In this document: positions 1 through 8,206 of the stretch, one piece after another
Layout of the letters: each line of letters starts with the position of its first letter
How positions within the stretch are numbered: the first letter of the stretch is position 1
From: Solirubrobacter phytolaccae
GTDB lineage: Bacteria > Actinomycetota > Thermoleophilia > Solirubrobacterales > Solirubrobacteraceae
Direction of reading: 5' to 3'
DNA: 64,000 nucleotides
Assembly (NCBI RefSeq): GCF_027587195.1
Contig: NZ_JAPDDP010000016.1
Span: forward strand, 56,459-120,458
Made by a program: the position numbers and the translations under genes
The notes under the pieces: model-generated
Told to the model about the DNA's origin: nothing
The model's input: only the letters and a program-made list of their open reading frames with translations
Databases searched by the model: none

Positions 1-1
1 G

Positions 2-2062
2 AACGTCTCGGGCTCGCCGTCGGCGGTCTCCAAGCTGCGACGGGAGCTGCGCGCGGGCGGCTTCGACGTGATCCACCTGCACGAGCCGGTCGCTCCGGTC
101 GCGGGCTGGGACACGCTCACCAGCGCCGACGCGCCGCTCGTCGGCACGTTCCACTGCTATTCGGAGTCGGTGGCGCCGCACAAGGTCGCCGCGCTGCTCG
201 GCGCGCGCCGGAAGCTGAACCGGCTGAACGTCTCGATCGCGGTGTCGGAGGCGGCGGCGTGGACCGGCCGGCGCTTCTACGGCGGCCGCTACCGGATCAT
301 CCCGAACGGGGTCGTGCTGCCCGAGGGCGGCGTGCCGTGGCCGCGAGTACGCCGGGCCGGCGAGCCGCTGCGGGTGGTGTTCGTCGGCCAGGCCGTGGAG
401 CGCAAGGGGCTCCCGGTGCTGCTGCGCGCCTTCGAGGCGCTGCGCGGGCAGATCCCCGCCGAGCTCACGGTCATCGGGCTGACCCCGGAGGAGCTCGCGC
501 CGCTGCTCGTCGAAGGCGAGGGCGTGACCGCCCTGGGCCGTGTCGACGACGTCGTGAAGGCCGCCGTCCTGCGCGACGCGGACGTGCTGTGCGCGCCGTC
601 GCTCGGGGGCGAGTCGTTCGGGATGGTGCTGACCGAGGCGTTCGCGGCGGGAACGCCGGTCGTCGCCTCGGACATCGCGGGCTACCGCGACGTCGTGACC
701 GCCGGCGTGGACGGCGTCCTCGTGCCGCGCGCCGACGCGACCGCCCTGGCCGAGACGCTGCGCGACCTCGCGCTGGACCCGAAGCGGGTGCAGACGCTCG
801 CCCGCGGCGCGGCCGTGAGCGCCGAGCGCTACGCGTGGCCGCGGGTCGCCGAGCAGGTCGTCGGCGCCTACGAGGACGCGCAGGTCGTGCCTGCCGTGGA
901 GGGCGGTCGGGTGGCCCGCGCGGCGGTGAAGGTCGGCGCGACGCCGCGTGACGGGCGCCCGCGCGTGCCCGCGCAGCGGCTTCCCTCGCTGGAGCCGGCG
1001 CCCGAGCGCCGTCGCGGAGCGGCGCTGCGCCGCGGCGCGATCGGCCTGGCCGGCCTGGCCACGGTGGCGGGCGCGGTCGCGGCGGTCGAGCACATCGGCC
1101 CGGCGCGGATCGGCGACGCGCTCGTGCGCTCCAGCCCGCCGTGGGTGCTCTTCGGCGTGGCGCTGATGTGCGCCTCGATGCTGCTGCGCGCGGTCTCCTG
1201 GCACGCGATCTTGAAGGCCGCGCTCCCGGGCGCGCGCCCGAAGCTGGCGGACGCGGTTCAGGGCACGAACATCGGCGTGCTGATGTCGGCGACGCTCCCG
1301 GCGCGCCTCGGCGAGCCCTCCCGCGCGCTCATCGTCTCGCGCCGGCTGGGCCGCGCCCGTGACCGACTGCCCGTCGTGCTCGGCACGATCGTGTCCCAGA
1401 CGCTCATCAACGTGCTCGCGCTCGTGATCCTCGGCGCGGTCATGTTCTCCACGATCGGCCTGTTCGACGGCAAGCAGCGCGCGCTGCTCTGGTACGCGGT
1501 CGCGCCGTTCGCGCTGCTGCTGGTCGTGCTCGTCGCTCCGGCGCTCATCCGGTCGCGCCGGCCCGCGCGGTCACGCTGGGTCGCGCAGGCCCGGTCGGCG
1601 GTGGCACGGGTGCGGAGCGGCCTCGTCGTCTTCAAGCGGCCGCGCGAGGGCTTCGTCGCCATCAGCATGCAGCTCGGGGCGTGGGCCCTGCAGTGGGTGT
1701 CGTGCTACGTGCTGCTGGTCGCGCTGGGCCTCGAGCACCGCGCCGATCTCGGCGCCGCGGCGGCGATCCTGTTCGCCGTCAACGTCACCGCGGTCCTGCC
1801 GGTCACCCCGTCGAACGTCGGCGTCTTCCAGGCGGCGTGCATGGCGGTGCTCGTGGGCGCGTACGGCGTCGCCCCGGCGCAGGCGCTGGGCTACGGGATC
1901 ATCCTGCAGGCCGTCGAGGTCGTGACCGCGCTGGTGATGGGCGCGCCCGCGCTGGTCAAGGAAGGGCTGAGCTGGCGCGAGGTGCGCCTGCGCGCGATGC
2001 ACAGCGCGCCGGTCTCGTTATCCGTGCCCGCGCCGAAGAAGCCCGAGCCGGTCGAGGCCTAG
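2..2062 (+). CDS. Glycosyltransferase family 4 fused to LPG-synthase-like membrane domain (5' partial)
   Basis: The reading frame is open from the first bases of the window (residues NVSGSPSAVSKLRREL precede the first internal Met at base 68), so the gene starts upstream. The N-terminal part is a GT-B glycosyltransferase of family 4 (PimA-like). It shows a VIHLHEP loop, a VFVGQAVERKG nucleotide-sugar region and the C-terminal EAFAAGTPVVASDIAG signature. From about base 1040 it becomes a multi-spanning domain of the lysylphosphatidylglycerol-synthase TM/UPF0104 type, with PARLGEPSRA and TPSNVGVFQAAC. The fusion suggests that a lipid-linked sugar is made and handled at the membrane by one polypeptide. 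The acceptor is not visible. The stop overlaps the convergent lipoprotein gene by 4 bp. Confidence 0.85.
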   Translation, partial: NVSGSPSAVSKLRRELRAGGFDVIHLHEPVAPVAGWDTLTSADAPLVGTFHCYSESVAPHKVAALLGARRKLNRLNVSIAVSEAAAWTGRRFYGGRYRIIPNGVVLPEGGVPWPRVRRAGEPLRVVFVGQAVERKGLPVLLRAFEALRGQIPAELTVIGLTPEELAPLLVEGEGVTALGRVDDVVKAAVLRDADVLCAPSLGGESFGMVLTEAFAAGTPVVASDIAGYRDVVTAGVDGVLVPRADATALAETLRDLALDPKRVQTLARGAAVSAERYAWPRVAEQVVGAYEDAQVVPAVEGGRVARAAVKVGATPRDGRPRVPAQRLPSLEPAPERRRGAALRRGAIGLAGLATVAGAVAAVEHIGPARIGDALVRSSPPWVLFGVALMCASMLLRAVSWHAILKAALPGARPKLADAVQGTNIGVLMSATLPARLGEPSRALIVSRRLGRARDRLPVVLGTIVSQTLINVLALVILGAVMFSTIGLFDGKQRALLWYAVAPFALLLVVLVAPALIRSRRPARSRWVAQARSAVARVRSGLVVFKRPREGFVAISMQLGAWALQWVSCYVLLVALGLEHRADLGAAAAILFAVNVTAVLPVTPSNVGVFQAACMAVLVGAYGVAPAQALGYGIILQAVEVVTALVMGAPALVKEGLSWREVRLRAMHSAPVSLSVPAPKKPEPVEA

Positions 2063-2481
2063 CGCTGCGCGTCGAGCAGCCAGTGACCGTCGACCTTCGC
2101 CATTCGCTCGCGGTAGCCGTCTGAGTAGGCGACGACCGCGGCGTCACCGGTGACGCGAATGCCGGTCGTGCGTATGGGCGACGTGGCGTACGGGTCCTCG
2201 GCGGGCGACGTGGAGTCGAAATAGGGGTCGTCCTCCAGGGGTTCGTACACGGCCGTGAGGGCCTCGGTGCACGTCGCATCGCGCGGGTGGGCGCGGGAGC
2301 CCATGTCCTGCCGCTGGCGCGCTTTCGTCATGAGGGCGCACGCCGCCGCATAGTCGTTCGTCTCCCAGGCGAGGTCCCAGGCGGTGAGCGCGGCCTGGAT
2401 GTGCTGGGGCTCGGAGGCGCCGCAGCTCGTCGCTGACAGCGCCAGGGCGACCAGAACGGGGAGATGACGGAGCCTGGGCAC
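2059..2481 (-). CDS. Small lipoprotein, NTF2-like size, function unknown
   Basis: 140 residues from a GTG start. A hydrophobic signal segment ends in a lipobox-like SATSC, suggesting a lipid-anchored extracellular protein. The mature part has conserved-looking Trp and Cys residues and the pattern of a DUF4878/NTF2-like fold: a helical start (IQAALTAWDLAWETNDYAAAC) followed by a closing strand with VDGHWLLD. It closely parallels the gene just upstream (DGRWLID ending, ALMT/TLMT motif), so the two are tandem paralogues only 7 bp apart, probably co-transcribed. No enzymatic motif is seen. Confidence 0.7.
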   Translation of the reverse strand: MPRLRHLPVLVALALSATSCGASEPQHIQAALTAWDLAWETNDYAAACALMTKARQRQDMGSRAHPRDATCTEALTAVYEPLEDDPYFDSTSPAEDPYATSPIRTTGIRVTGDAAVVAYSDGYRERMAKVDGHWLLDAQR

Positions 2482-2488
2482 TGGGTGT

Positions 2489-2830
2489 TCAGTCGATCAG
2501 CCAGCGGCCGTCGAGCTTGCGCATGCGGGTCGGGTCGCCGGTCTCGCGGTGGACCTCGGCGGTGTCGCCGTCCACGTCGATGTCGGTGATCGGCGGGGCC
2601 TTGCCGACGAGAAGGACGACGGCCGCTTCCTGCGGTTCCCGCTCGGTGCACGGCGCTTCGGCGCGCCGGGCCGGCGCGGTCATCAGCGTGCACGCCTTCG
2701 TCACGTCCTGAGCGATCCAGGCGCGCTGGCTGGCGTCGAGCGTCGCGCGGATCTGGCGCTCGTCGGCCGCGCTGTCGCCGCAGGCCACGCAGGCGACGCT
2801 CAGGAGGGCGAGCGCGATCAGGCGGCGCAT
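2489..2830 (-). CDS. Small lipoprotein, paralogue of the following gene
   Basis: 113 residues. The signal peptide MRRLIALALLSVACVACGDS has a clear lipobox (VACVAC), so it should be a lipoprotein. The mature domain begins with a helix of the form RQIRATLDASQRAWIAQDV, then TLMTAPARR, and ends with VHRETGDPTRMRKLDGRWLID. This order matches the 140-residue neighbour, pointing to tandem duplication of an NTF2-like small domain. It is the first gene of the reverse pair, with a 14-bp palindrome upstream at 2866-2879. Role unknown. Confidence 0.7.
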   Translation of the reverse strand: MRRLIALALLSVACVACGDSAADERQIRATLDASQRAWIAQDVTKACTLMTAPARRAEAPCTEREPQEAAVVLLVGKAPPITDIDVDGDTAEVHRETGDPTRMRKLDGRWLID

Positions 2831-2865
2831 GCCTGGAGACTAGTCCGCACCTATCGCTTCGGCGC

Positions 2866-2879
2866 GTGTTACGTAACAC
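2866..2879. promoter_or_regulatory. Perfect 14-bp palindrome GTGTTACGTAACAC
   Basis: A perfect 14-bp palindrome in the 88-bp space between the divergent lipoprotein pair (start 2830) and the secreted protein (start 2919). The size and symmetry suit an operator for a dimeric HTH repressor such as a GntR-type protein. The cognate regulator is not identifiable here. Confidence 0.45.
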
Positions 2880-2918
2880 TGCGGTTGTCACACGCGGGTG
2901 GAGCGCGGAGCATGCGGC

Positions 2919-3731
2919 ATGCTCGTTCGCCTCGCCGCCGTCGCCGTGCTGCTCACGGCGCTGCTCGCCGCTCCCGCGCAGGCCGCCGTCACTGCGACGG
3001 TCGCCGTGAGCGGCTCCCGCCTGGTCGTGACCGTCAAGGGCACGAAGGCGAAAGCGGTCACGCTCGTCGTGGCCGGGAAGCGCCACACGCTGAGCAAGAG
3101 CGGCTCGAAGTGGCGGACGAAGGTACTGACGCCGGTGCCGAGCATCGCCGGGACGACCGTGAAGGTGAAGGTCCGTCCGGCGCGCGGGGCCACGAAGACG
3201 ATCAGCGTGAAGGTCCCCGCCGCGCCGACGCCGCCCGCTCCCGCGCCCACCGCGCCACCGGCCACCGCGCCCGCCCCGACACCGGCCGCGCCGACGACGC
3301 TCTTCCCACCGCCGGCGGCGGCCACCACGGGCAACCAGGCGTTCGAGGAGATCAAGACCTACCTGGCCGACTCGCGGTTCACGGACTGCCCGGCGAGCTG
3401 GCCGAACTGCGCGGTCGAGGAGCGCTATTCGCACTTCGCCGACGGCTCGCACTACTACTGCCGGCTCACGCCGACGTCGGGCAGCGACATCCGCTCGGTC
3501 GGCGAGATCTCGCAGATCAGCGGCGCCGAGCACGGCGCGGACGGCTCGTGGGGCGTCGAGTACTACCTGTCCTCGTACGGCAACACGGTCTTCTACTCCT
3601 GGAGCGTCTCCAACCAGGGCGTCGCCTACGGGCGCTACTGGGGGCCGGGCCGCTCGCCGCAGTCCGGGCCGCCGAACCAGCAGTTCGGGCCGCTGCAGTG
3701 GGTGCGCGGCGCGAAGGACTGCAGCTACTAG
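2919..3731 (+). CDS. Secreted protein of unknown function with Pro/Ala/Thr linker
   Basis: The start at ATG 2919 is preferred over GTG 2898 because GGAG at 2907-2910 lies 8 nt upstream. Both give the same signal peptide (MLVRLAAVAVLL...APAQA). A small beta-rich domain follows (VTATVAVSGSRLVVTVKG...), then a low-complexity Pro/Ala/Thr linker, then a C-terminal domain of about 125 residues with paired Cys (FTDCPASWPNCAVEERYSHF...YYCRLT...KDCSY) and many Tyr/Ser/Trp. The protein is probably exported and attached or released. It abuts the convergent mug gene with a 4-bp overlap. No family recognised. Confidence 0.7.
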   Translation: MLVRLAAVAVLLTALLAAPAQAAVTATVAVSGSRLVVTVKGTKAKAVTLVVAGKRHTLSKSGSKWRTKVLTPVPSIAGTTVKVKVRPARGATKTISVKVPAAPTPPAPAPTAPPATAPAPTPAAPTTLFPPPAAATTGNQAFEEIKTYLADSRFTDCPASWPNCAVEERYSHFADGSHYYCRLTPTSGSDIRSVGEISQISGAEHGADGSWGVEYYLSSYGNTVFYSWSVSNQGVAYGRYWGPGRSPQSGPPNQQFGPLQWVRGAKDCSY

Positions 3732-4243
3732 AGACCCTCGGCGTACTCGCGCGCCTCGGCGAAGAGGCGCGCGAAGCTCGCGGGCGTGTGGTGCGCGTTG
3801 AGCCCGCTGGTGTTCGGGAGGATCCACACGGGACGGCCGCCGATCGTGTCCTCCTGCAGGCCGAGCTGCGCGCGGCGGCGACCGAACGCCGTGCGGTAGG
3901 CGGTGACGCCGACGATCGCGACGAGCTTCGGCGTGATGCGCGCCACGAGGCGCTCGAGCGTCGCCGCCCCTTCGCGCAGTTCATCGGCTGACAGCTCGGC
4001 CGCCGCCCGGGTGGGCCGGGGCGCGATGTTGGTGATGCCCAGCCCGTAGTCGGGCAGCGTGCCGTCCTCCTCGGGCTCGAGGATCCGGGGCGTGAACCCG
4101 CTCGCGTGCAGCGCGCCCCAGAAGCGGTTGCCGGGCCGCGCGAAGTTGTGCCCGACCTCGGCCGAGCGCAGCCCCGGGTTGATGCCGACGAACAGCACCC
4201 GCAGGTCCGGGCCGACGATCGGTGGGAGCGCTTCGCGGGGCAC
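3728..4243 (-). CDS. mug: Mismatch-specific uracil/thymine-DNA glycosylase (Mug family)
   Basis: Removes uracil or thymine from G:U or G:T mismatches as the first step of base-excision repair. The active-site loop reads VLFVGINPGLRS and the intercalation/catalytic loop near the C terminus reads LPNTSGLNAHH, corresponding to the GINPG and NPSGL motifs of E. coli Mug. HNFARPGNRFW is also conserved. GTG at 4243 gives 171 residues, close to the 168 of E. coli. A longer frame to 4327 would overlap the divergent sigma-factor gene and adds a non-conserved Ser/Arg-rich leader, so it was rejected. Only 37 bp separate it from the divergent sigma gene. Confidence 0.88.
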   Translation of the reverse strand: MPREALPPIVGPDLRVLFVGINPGLRSAEVGHNFARPGNRFWGALHASGFTPRILEPEEDGTLPDYGLGITNIAPRPTRAAAELSADELREGAATLERLVARITPKLVAIVGVTAYRTAFGRRRAQLGLQEDTIGGRPVWILPNTSGLNAHHTPASFARLFAEAREYAEGL

Positions 4244-4280
4244 GCGGTCACAGCTTGGCGGGTCGTGCGATCTATAGGGC

Positions 4281-4844
4281 GTGGACACCGAGGACCCACG
4301 CACCGATGAGGCGCTGCTCGCGGCCACCGCGAGCGACCCCGAGGCGTTCGCCGTCTTCTACCGGCGGCACCTGCGCGCGGTGCTCGCGTTCCTCGTGCAC
4401 CGCACCGGGCGGCCCGACCTGGCGTCCGACCTCGCGGCGGAGACGTTCGCGGGCGCGCTGCAGTCGCTGTCGCGGTTCGAGCCGACCGGCTCGGCGCGCG
4501 GGTGGCTGTTCGCGATCGCCTCGAACAAGCTGAGCGACTCCGCGCGGCGCGGGGCGGTCGTGGACCGCTCACGGCGCGCGCTCGGGATGCCCGTCCGCGC
4601 GGTGACCGATCCCGAGCTCGAACGGGCGGAGGAGCTGATCGACGCGCAGCGGATGGCGGGCGACCTCGACGCCCTGCTCGCCGAGCTTCCGGACGAGCAG
4701 CGCGCCGCGCTGCAGGCCCGGATCGTCGAGGAGCGCGACTACCGCGAGCTCGCGGCCGAGTGGAACTGCTCGGAGGCCGTCGTCCGTCAGCGGGTGGCAC
4801 GAGGGTTGTCGGCGCTGCGCCGCCGACTGGGGGTGGTGGCATGA
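4281..4844 (+). CDS. RNA polymerase sigma factor, ECF-like sigma-70 family
   Basis: 187 residues from GTG 4281. Region 2 (EAFAVFYRRHLRAVLAFLVHRTG...DLAAETFAGAL...GWLFAIASNKLSD) binds core RNA polymerase and the -10 element. Region 4 (LPDEQRAALQARIVEERDYRELAAEWNCSEAVVRQRVARGLSALRRRL) is the HTH for the -35 element. Regions 1 and 3 are missing, as in ECF sigma factors. The next genes encode a one-TM protein and an exported protein joined by stop/start overlaps, so the operon probably links an envelope signal to transcription. No zinc-type anti-sigma (HxxxCxxC) gene is adjacent; the next membrane protein is the best candidate partner. Confidence 0.87.
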   Translation: MDTEDPRTDEALLAATASDPEAFAVFYRRHLRAVLAFLVHRTGRPDLASDLAAETFAGALQSLSRFEPTGSARGWLFAIASNKLSDSARRGAVVDRSRRALGMPVRAVTDPELERAEELIDAQRMAGDLDALLAELPDEQRAALQARIVEERDYRELAAEWNCSEAVVRQRVARGLSALRRRLGVVA

Positions 4845-4897
4845 GCCGCGCGGGTGACGTGCGCGACGGAGCCGGACGAAGCGAGGTGGGGCGATGA
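4841..4897 (+). other. Possible 18-codon coupling ORF between sigma gene and membrane protein
   Basis: ATG at 4841 overlaps the sigma-factor stop, and its own TGA at 4895-4897 overlaps the ATG (4894) of the next gene, so both junctions are ATGA. The peptide would be MSRAGDVRDGAGRSEVGR. It could keep ribosomes moving through the gap (translational coupling), or it may reflect duplication of the MSR start context. No ribosome-binding site specific to it is evident. Confidence 0.3.
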
Positions 4898-6045
4898 GCC
4901 GCGGATTCTTCGACGACGTCGAGCGTGATCTCGTGCGCGCGGCGGCCAAGCGGGTGCGCTCGCCACGGCGGCGGTTCGCCGCGTTCGCGCTGACGGGCAC
5001 GCTCGCGCTGGGCGTAGCCGGGACCGCGGCCGGCGGCACCTATCTCGCGCTGCGGGCGAGCAGCATCGCGCCGTTCGCGGCCGCCGACGTCACGCCCGAG
5101 CAGCGGGTCGCGCCCGGGACGAGCCGGGTGCTCGAACCGCGCGCCGCCGACCCCGAACGCGGACTGGCGCCGTGGGCGGTGCGGGTGAGCCGCTCGGGGA
5201 CGGGGCTCGTGTGCACGACGGTCGGACAGGTGCGCGACCGCGAGTTCGGGCTCGTCGGGCTCGACGGGACGTTCCGCGCGCTGCCCGAGGCCAACGCCGA
5301 TTCCTGCGGTGAGGGGGTGCTGCTGGGCACGCGCGTGTTCGCCGCCGACCGTCGGGAGGACGTGCGCACGGTGATCAACGGCGTCGCCGGTGAGGGCGTC
5401 AAGCGCGTCATGGTCTCCGTGCGCGGCGGCGAGCCGCGCGTCGTGCCGCACTCGCCCGAGGGCGCGTTCGTGCTCGCGCTGCGCAGCTACCCCGAGGACC
5501 TCGCTCCCGTCGTGACGATCACGTACGCGACGGGCGAGCCGCGGCGCTACGCGTTCGCGGGCGGCAGCGGCTACACGGTCGTCGACCCCGACGGCGGGCC
5601 CGCGTGGAGGATCTCCGGGACGGTCTACGGCACCGTCGAACCCGGCGAGCGGTCGCCGCGGCTGCAGCCGATGTGCGTGACCATCCAGCCGGCGCGGCCC
5701 GAGCCCACCGGCCACGAGCCGGGCGGCCGGGTGACGCCCGAGCCGAACGTCTCCCCGCCGGTCTGCGGGCTCGCCCCGGCCCGGGCGGGCGTGAAGCACG
5801 ACTCGCTGTTCTTCGCCACGCGCCGGTTCAGCGGGCGCACCGCCGTGTGGGGCGCCGCGACCGGACGCAAGGCGGTCGTCGTGCGCAGCGGCGCGTTCTC
5901 CGCGACCACGAAGCCGCGCCTGAACGGCGGGTTCCTCGTCTTCCTCCCCGAGGGCACCGACGCGAAGGCCGTCACGGTCACCGTGGACGGCAAGCGCTTC
6001 GGGCCCAAGCACGCCACCGTCAAGCCACCGAGGATCGTCCGATGA
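4894..6045 (+). CDS. Single-pass membrane protein in ECF sigma operon (putative anti-sigma or sensor)
   Basis: 383 residues. A basic cytoplasmic N terminus of about 30 residues (MSRGFFDDVERDLVRAAAKR) is followed by one hydrophobic segment (FAAFALTGTLALGVAGTAAGG) and a large exported domain. The exported part holds GLAPWAVRVSRSGTGLVC, GLVGLDGTFRAL and a second Cys, resembling the corresponding part of the next protein, then a Pro-rich stretch and a second beta-type domain. The topology fits an anti-sigma factor (short inside tail, sensory outside domain), but no zinc-binding anti-sigma motif is present, so this role is inferred from position. GAGGTGGGG upstream serves as ribosome-binding site. 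Confidence 0.65.
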   Translation: MSRGFFDDVERDLVRAAAKRVRSPRRRFAAFALTGTLALGVAGTAAGGTYLALRASSIAPFAAADVTPEQRVAPGTSRVLEPRAADPERGLAPWAVRVSRSGTGLVCTTVGQVRDREFGLVGLDGTFRALPEANADSCGEGVLLGTRVFAADRREDVRTVINGVAGEGVKRVMVSVRGGEPRVVPHSPEGAFVLALRSYPEDLAPVVTITYATGEPRRYAFAGGSGYTVVDPDGGPAWRISGTVYGTVEPGERSPRLQPMCVTIQPARPEPTGHEPGGRVTPEPNVSPPVCGLAPARAGVKHDSLFFATRRFSGRTAVWGAATGRKAVVVRSGAFSATTKPRLNGGFLVFLPEGTDAKAVTVTVDGKRFGPKHATVKPPRIVR

Positions 6046-7322
6046 AGCGCTCCGCACTGATCTCCGCGTTGGTGGCCGGCGCGCTCGCGGGCGCCGCCGG
6101 TGCGGCCGTCCAGGCCCAGGAACCGGCCGCGCCGGCACCGGCCCCGATCGCCGCGGCGACCGCCACGCCCGTGCCCGTCCCGACCGCCGCTCCGCGCGGC
6201 CGCACCGCCGACGGCCGCTACGACTCGTCCTACACGCACTACCGCGTGCGCAACGTCAGCTACCCGGTGCGGGTCGAGGACCCGGCCGGCGGTCTCCCGT
6301 GGGTCGTGAAGGCGTTCGAGGCCGACCGCCTCACGCTCGACGCTCCGGCCAGGACGCTCAAGGGCGCGCACGTCATCGGGCGCAACCGCTGCGTCCAGCT
6401 CGGCCGGCTGGACGGGCAGACGTTCGGCTGGGTCTACGGCGACGGCGTCTTCCGGCGCACCGGCATCGAGGACCGGCTGATGCAGTGCACGAGCCGCAAG
6501 CGCCCCGCCACGATCGTCAGCTTGCGCAGCACGCTCGCGATCACCGACCCGGCGGCGCCGAAGCTCGCCGGCTCGGTCGTGTACGGCCTGCTCCCGGGCG
6601 CGTCGTCGGTCACCGTCACGGGCACCGGCGCCGCCGACGGCGCGGCGGCCACGCGCGACGGCGTCTTCCTGAAGGTCGGTGGACCGAACGCGCGGCCCGG
6701 CGGGAGCATCACCGCCGGCGGCAAGACGTACGAGATCAACCCGATCGCCGAGTTCCCCGTCGGCCGCCGGATCACGTTCCCGACCCTGCTCCCCGGCGCC
6801 CAGCTCGCGGAGGCGCCCGCGCCCGACCCCGGTGGCGGCCCCCGCTGGGCGCTCCCGGTCGCGCGGACGAAGGAGGGAACGCCGTGCGTCGGCCAGCCCG
6901 CGCGCGTCGTGGAAGACCGCGCCGGCGACGTCGACCTCGCGCTCGGCCTGTTCACCGAGTCTCGCCCCAACGGCCAGTACTGCCGCCCGCTGGAGACTCG
7001 CCCGGACGCCAAGACGCCGTGCGACATCGGCTGGGGCTACCGCGCCGACGTCGAGCTCGAGCGCAACGACGCGTTCCTCGCCCAGGCCCGCTCGGAGCGC
7101 CGACTGCAGTCCGGGCGGTCCACGGTCAACGGGCAGTGCTCCGCCGAGGTCGAGCGCGTGACGCTCCAGACCCCGCGCGACGTGCGCACGCTCGTGCCGT
7201 CGGAGGTCGGGCGCGCGTTCCTCGCGGTCTACGACGGGGACTTCATCGACGGCGAGCTCAAGGTCACCGCGCACCTGCGCGGCGGCAAGACCTGGACGCA
7301 GGAGTTCCCGCTCGGCTTCTAG
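6042..7322 (+). CDS. Exported protein of ECF sigma operon, paralogous ectodomain
   Basis: 426 residues from ATG 6042, which overlaps the previous stop (ATGA). A signal peptide (MKRSALISALVAGALAGAAG...VQAQ) is followed by a Pro/Ala linker and a domain with GLPWVVKAFEADRL, CVQLGRLDGQTFG, DGVFRRT and Cys. This order recalls GLAPWAVRV-C-GLDGTFRAL-C in the preceding protein. A second half (RWALPVARTKEGTPCVGQ...GQYCRPLE) has more Cys pairs. It probably acts outside the membrane together with the preceding protein. No catalytic motif was seen. It ends in a 4-bp overlap with the convergent patatin gene. Confidence 0.6.
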   Translation: MKRSALISALVAGALAGAAGAAVQAQEPAAPAPAPIAAATATPVPVPTAAPRGRTADGRYDSSYTHYRVRNVSYPVRVEDPAGGLPWVVKAFEADRLTLDAPARTLKGAHVIGRNRCVQLGRLDGQTFGWVYGDGVFRRTGIEDRLMQCTSRKRPATIVSLRSTLAITDPAAPKLAGSVVYGLLPGASSVTVTGTGAADGAAATRDGVFLKVGGPNARPGGSITAGGKTYEINPIAEFPVGRRITFPTLLPGAQLAEAPAPDPGGGPRWALPVARTKEGTPCVGQPARVVEDRAGDVDLALGLFTESRPNGQYCRPLETRPDAKTPCDIGWGYRADVELERNDAFLAQARSERRLQSGRSTVNGQCSAEVERVTLQTPRDVRTLVPSEVGRAFLAVYDGDFIDGELKVTAHLRGGKTWTQEFPLGF

Positions 7323-8206
7323 GAGACGAGCTGCGCGCAGACACGGTCGAGCACCGCGTCGTGCTCGGCGATCATCCGCTCGGCGTCGCGGCGCAGGTTC
7401 GCGAGGTTGCCCGCACTCGCGTCGTCGAGGTTGTCGCTCGCGTGCTGAAGGCGGTTCTGGATCCGGACGTAGGTGTCGCCGGCCAGGGCGGCGAGGTACG
7501 TGTCCGCGGCGCCCGCGGAGCCGTCGGAGACGATGTCGACGAGCGGCTTGCCCCACTCCCACTTGCCCCAGTCCTTGACGTCGGCGAAGGGGAGCGGGCG
7601 GGTCTGACGGCCCGTGCCCAGCGCGAGCAGCAGCTCCGGCCGCGGGCTCGACTCGATATAGGCGTACATCGCCGGGTTGGTGGCGAACATGCCGCCGTCG
7701 ATCAGCGTGCGCTCGCCGACGCGGATCGGCTCGAAGTACATCGGCGCCGCCGACGTCGCGTACGAGGCCTCGGCCATCGTCACGTCCGGGTCGGTCGTCG
7801 ACCGCAGCACGAGCGGCTCACGGGCCTCGACGTCATAGACGGTGACGAGCACGCGCGTGCTCGCCTCGCCGAGCTTCACGGCGCCGAAGTGCCGCGCCAT
7901 GACCTCGTCGGTCCCGCGCTTGTCGTAGACCTCGTCGAGCAGGCCGCCGACCGACTTGATCGTCTTCAGCAGCGTCCGGTTGAAGATCTTCGGCCCGTCC
8001 TTGACGTAGATGTCCGCGACCTCCTCGGCGGACATCGGCTGCGGCTTCGTCAACGCGCAGGCGATGATGCCGCCCGTCGAGGTGCCGGCGATGAGGTCGA
8101 ACAGCGACGCGATCCCGCGGCCCGTGCGGCGCTCGACCTCGGCGAGGACCAGCGCAGGGATGAGCCCGCGGATCCCTCCGCCGTCGATCGCCAGCGCCCG
8201 GGTCAC
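7319..8206 (-). CDS. Patatin-like phospholipase (CapV/RssA-type serine lipase fold)
   Basis: 295 residues. All patatin elements are present: the oxyanion loop DGGGIRG (8-14), the nucleophile elbow GTSTGG with Ser43, and the catalytic Asp170 in IDGGMF, giving a Ser-Asp dyad for acyl-ester hydrolysis of (phospho)lipids. There is no signal peptide, so it is probably cytosolic or membrane-peripheral. GTG 8206 overlaps the stop of the upstream small membrane protein (GTGA), so it sits at the 3' end of the metH operon. Patatins of this length also serve as effectors in CBASS, but no nucleotidyltransferase lies nearby, so a housekeeping lipase is more likely. Confidence 0.88.
   Translation of the reverse strand: MTRALAIDGGGIRGLIPALVLAEVERRTGRGIASLFDLIAGTSTGGIIACALTKPQPMSAEEVADIYVKDGPKIFNRTLLKTIKSVGGLLDEVYDKRGTDEVMARHFGAVKLGEASTRVLVTVYDVEAREPLVLRSTTDPDVTMAEASYATSAAPMYFEPIRVGERTLIDGGMFATNPAMYAYIESSPRPELLLALGTGRQTRPLPFADVKDWGKWEWGKPLVDIVSDGSAGAADTYLAALAGDTYVRIQNRLQHASDNLDDASAGNLANLRRDAERMIAEHDAVLDRVCAQLVS

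Noticed and set aside
7319..8206. Patatin as a CBASS defence effector
   Set aside because: No CD-NTase, HORMA/TRIP13 or other defence gene is nearby; the gene sits behind metH by overlaps.
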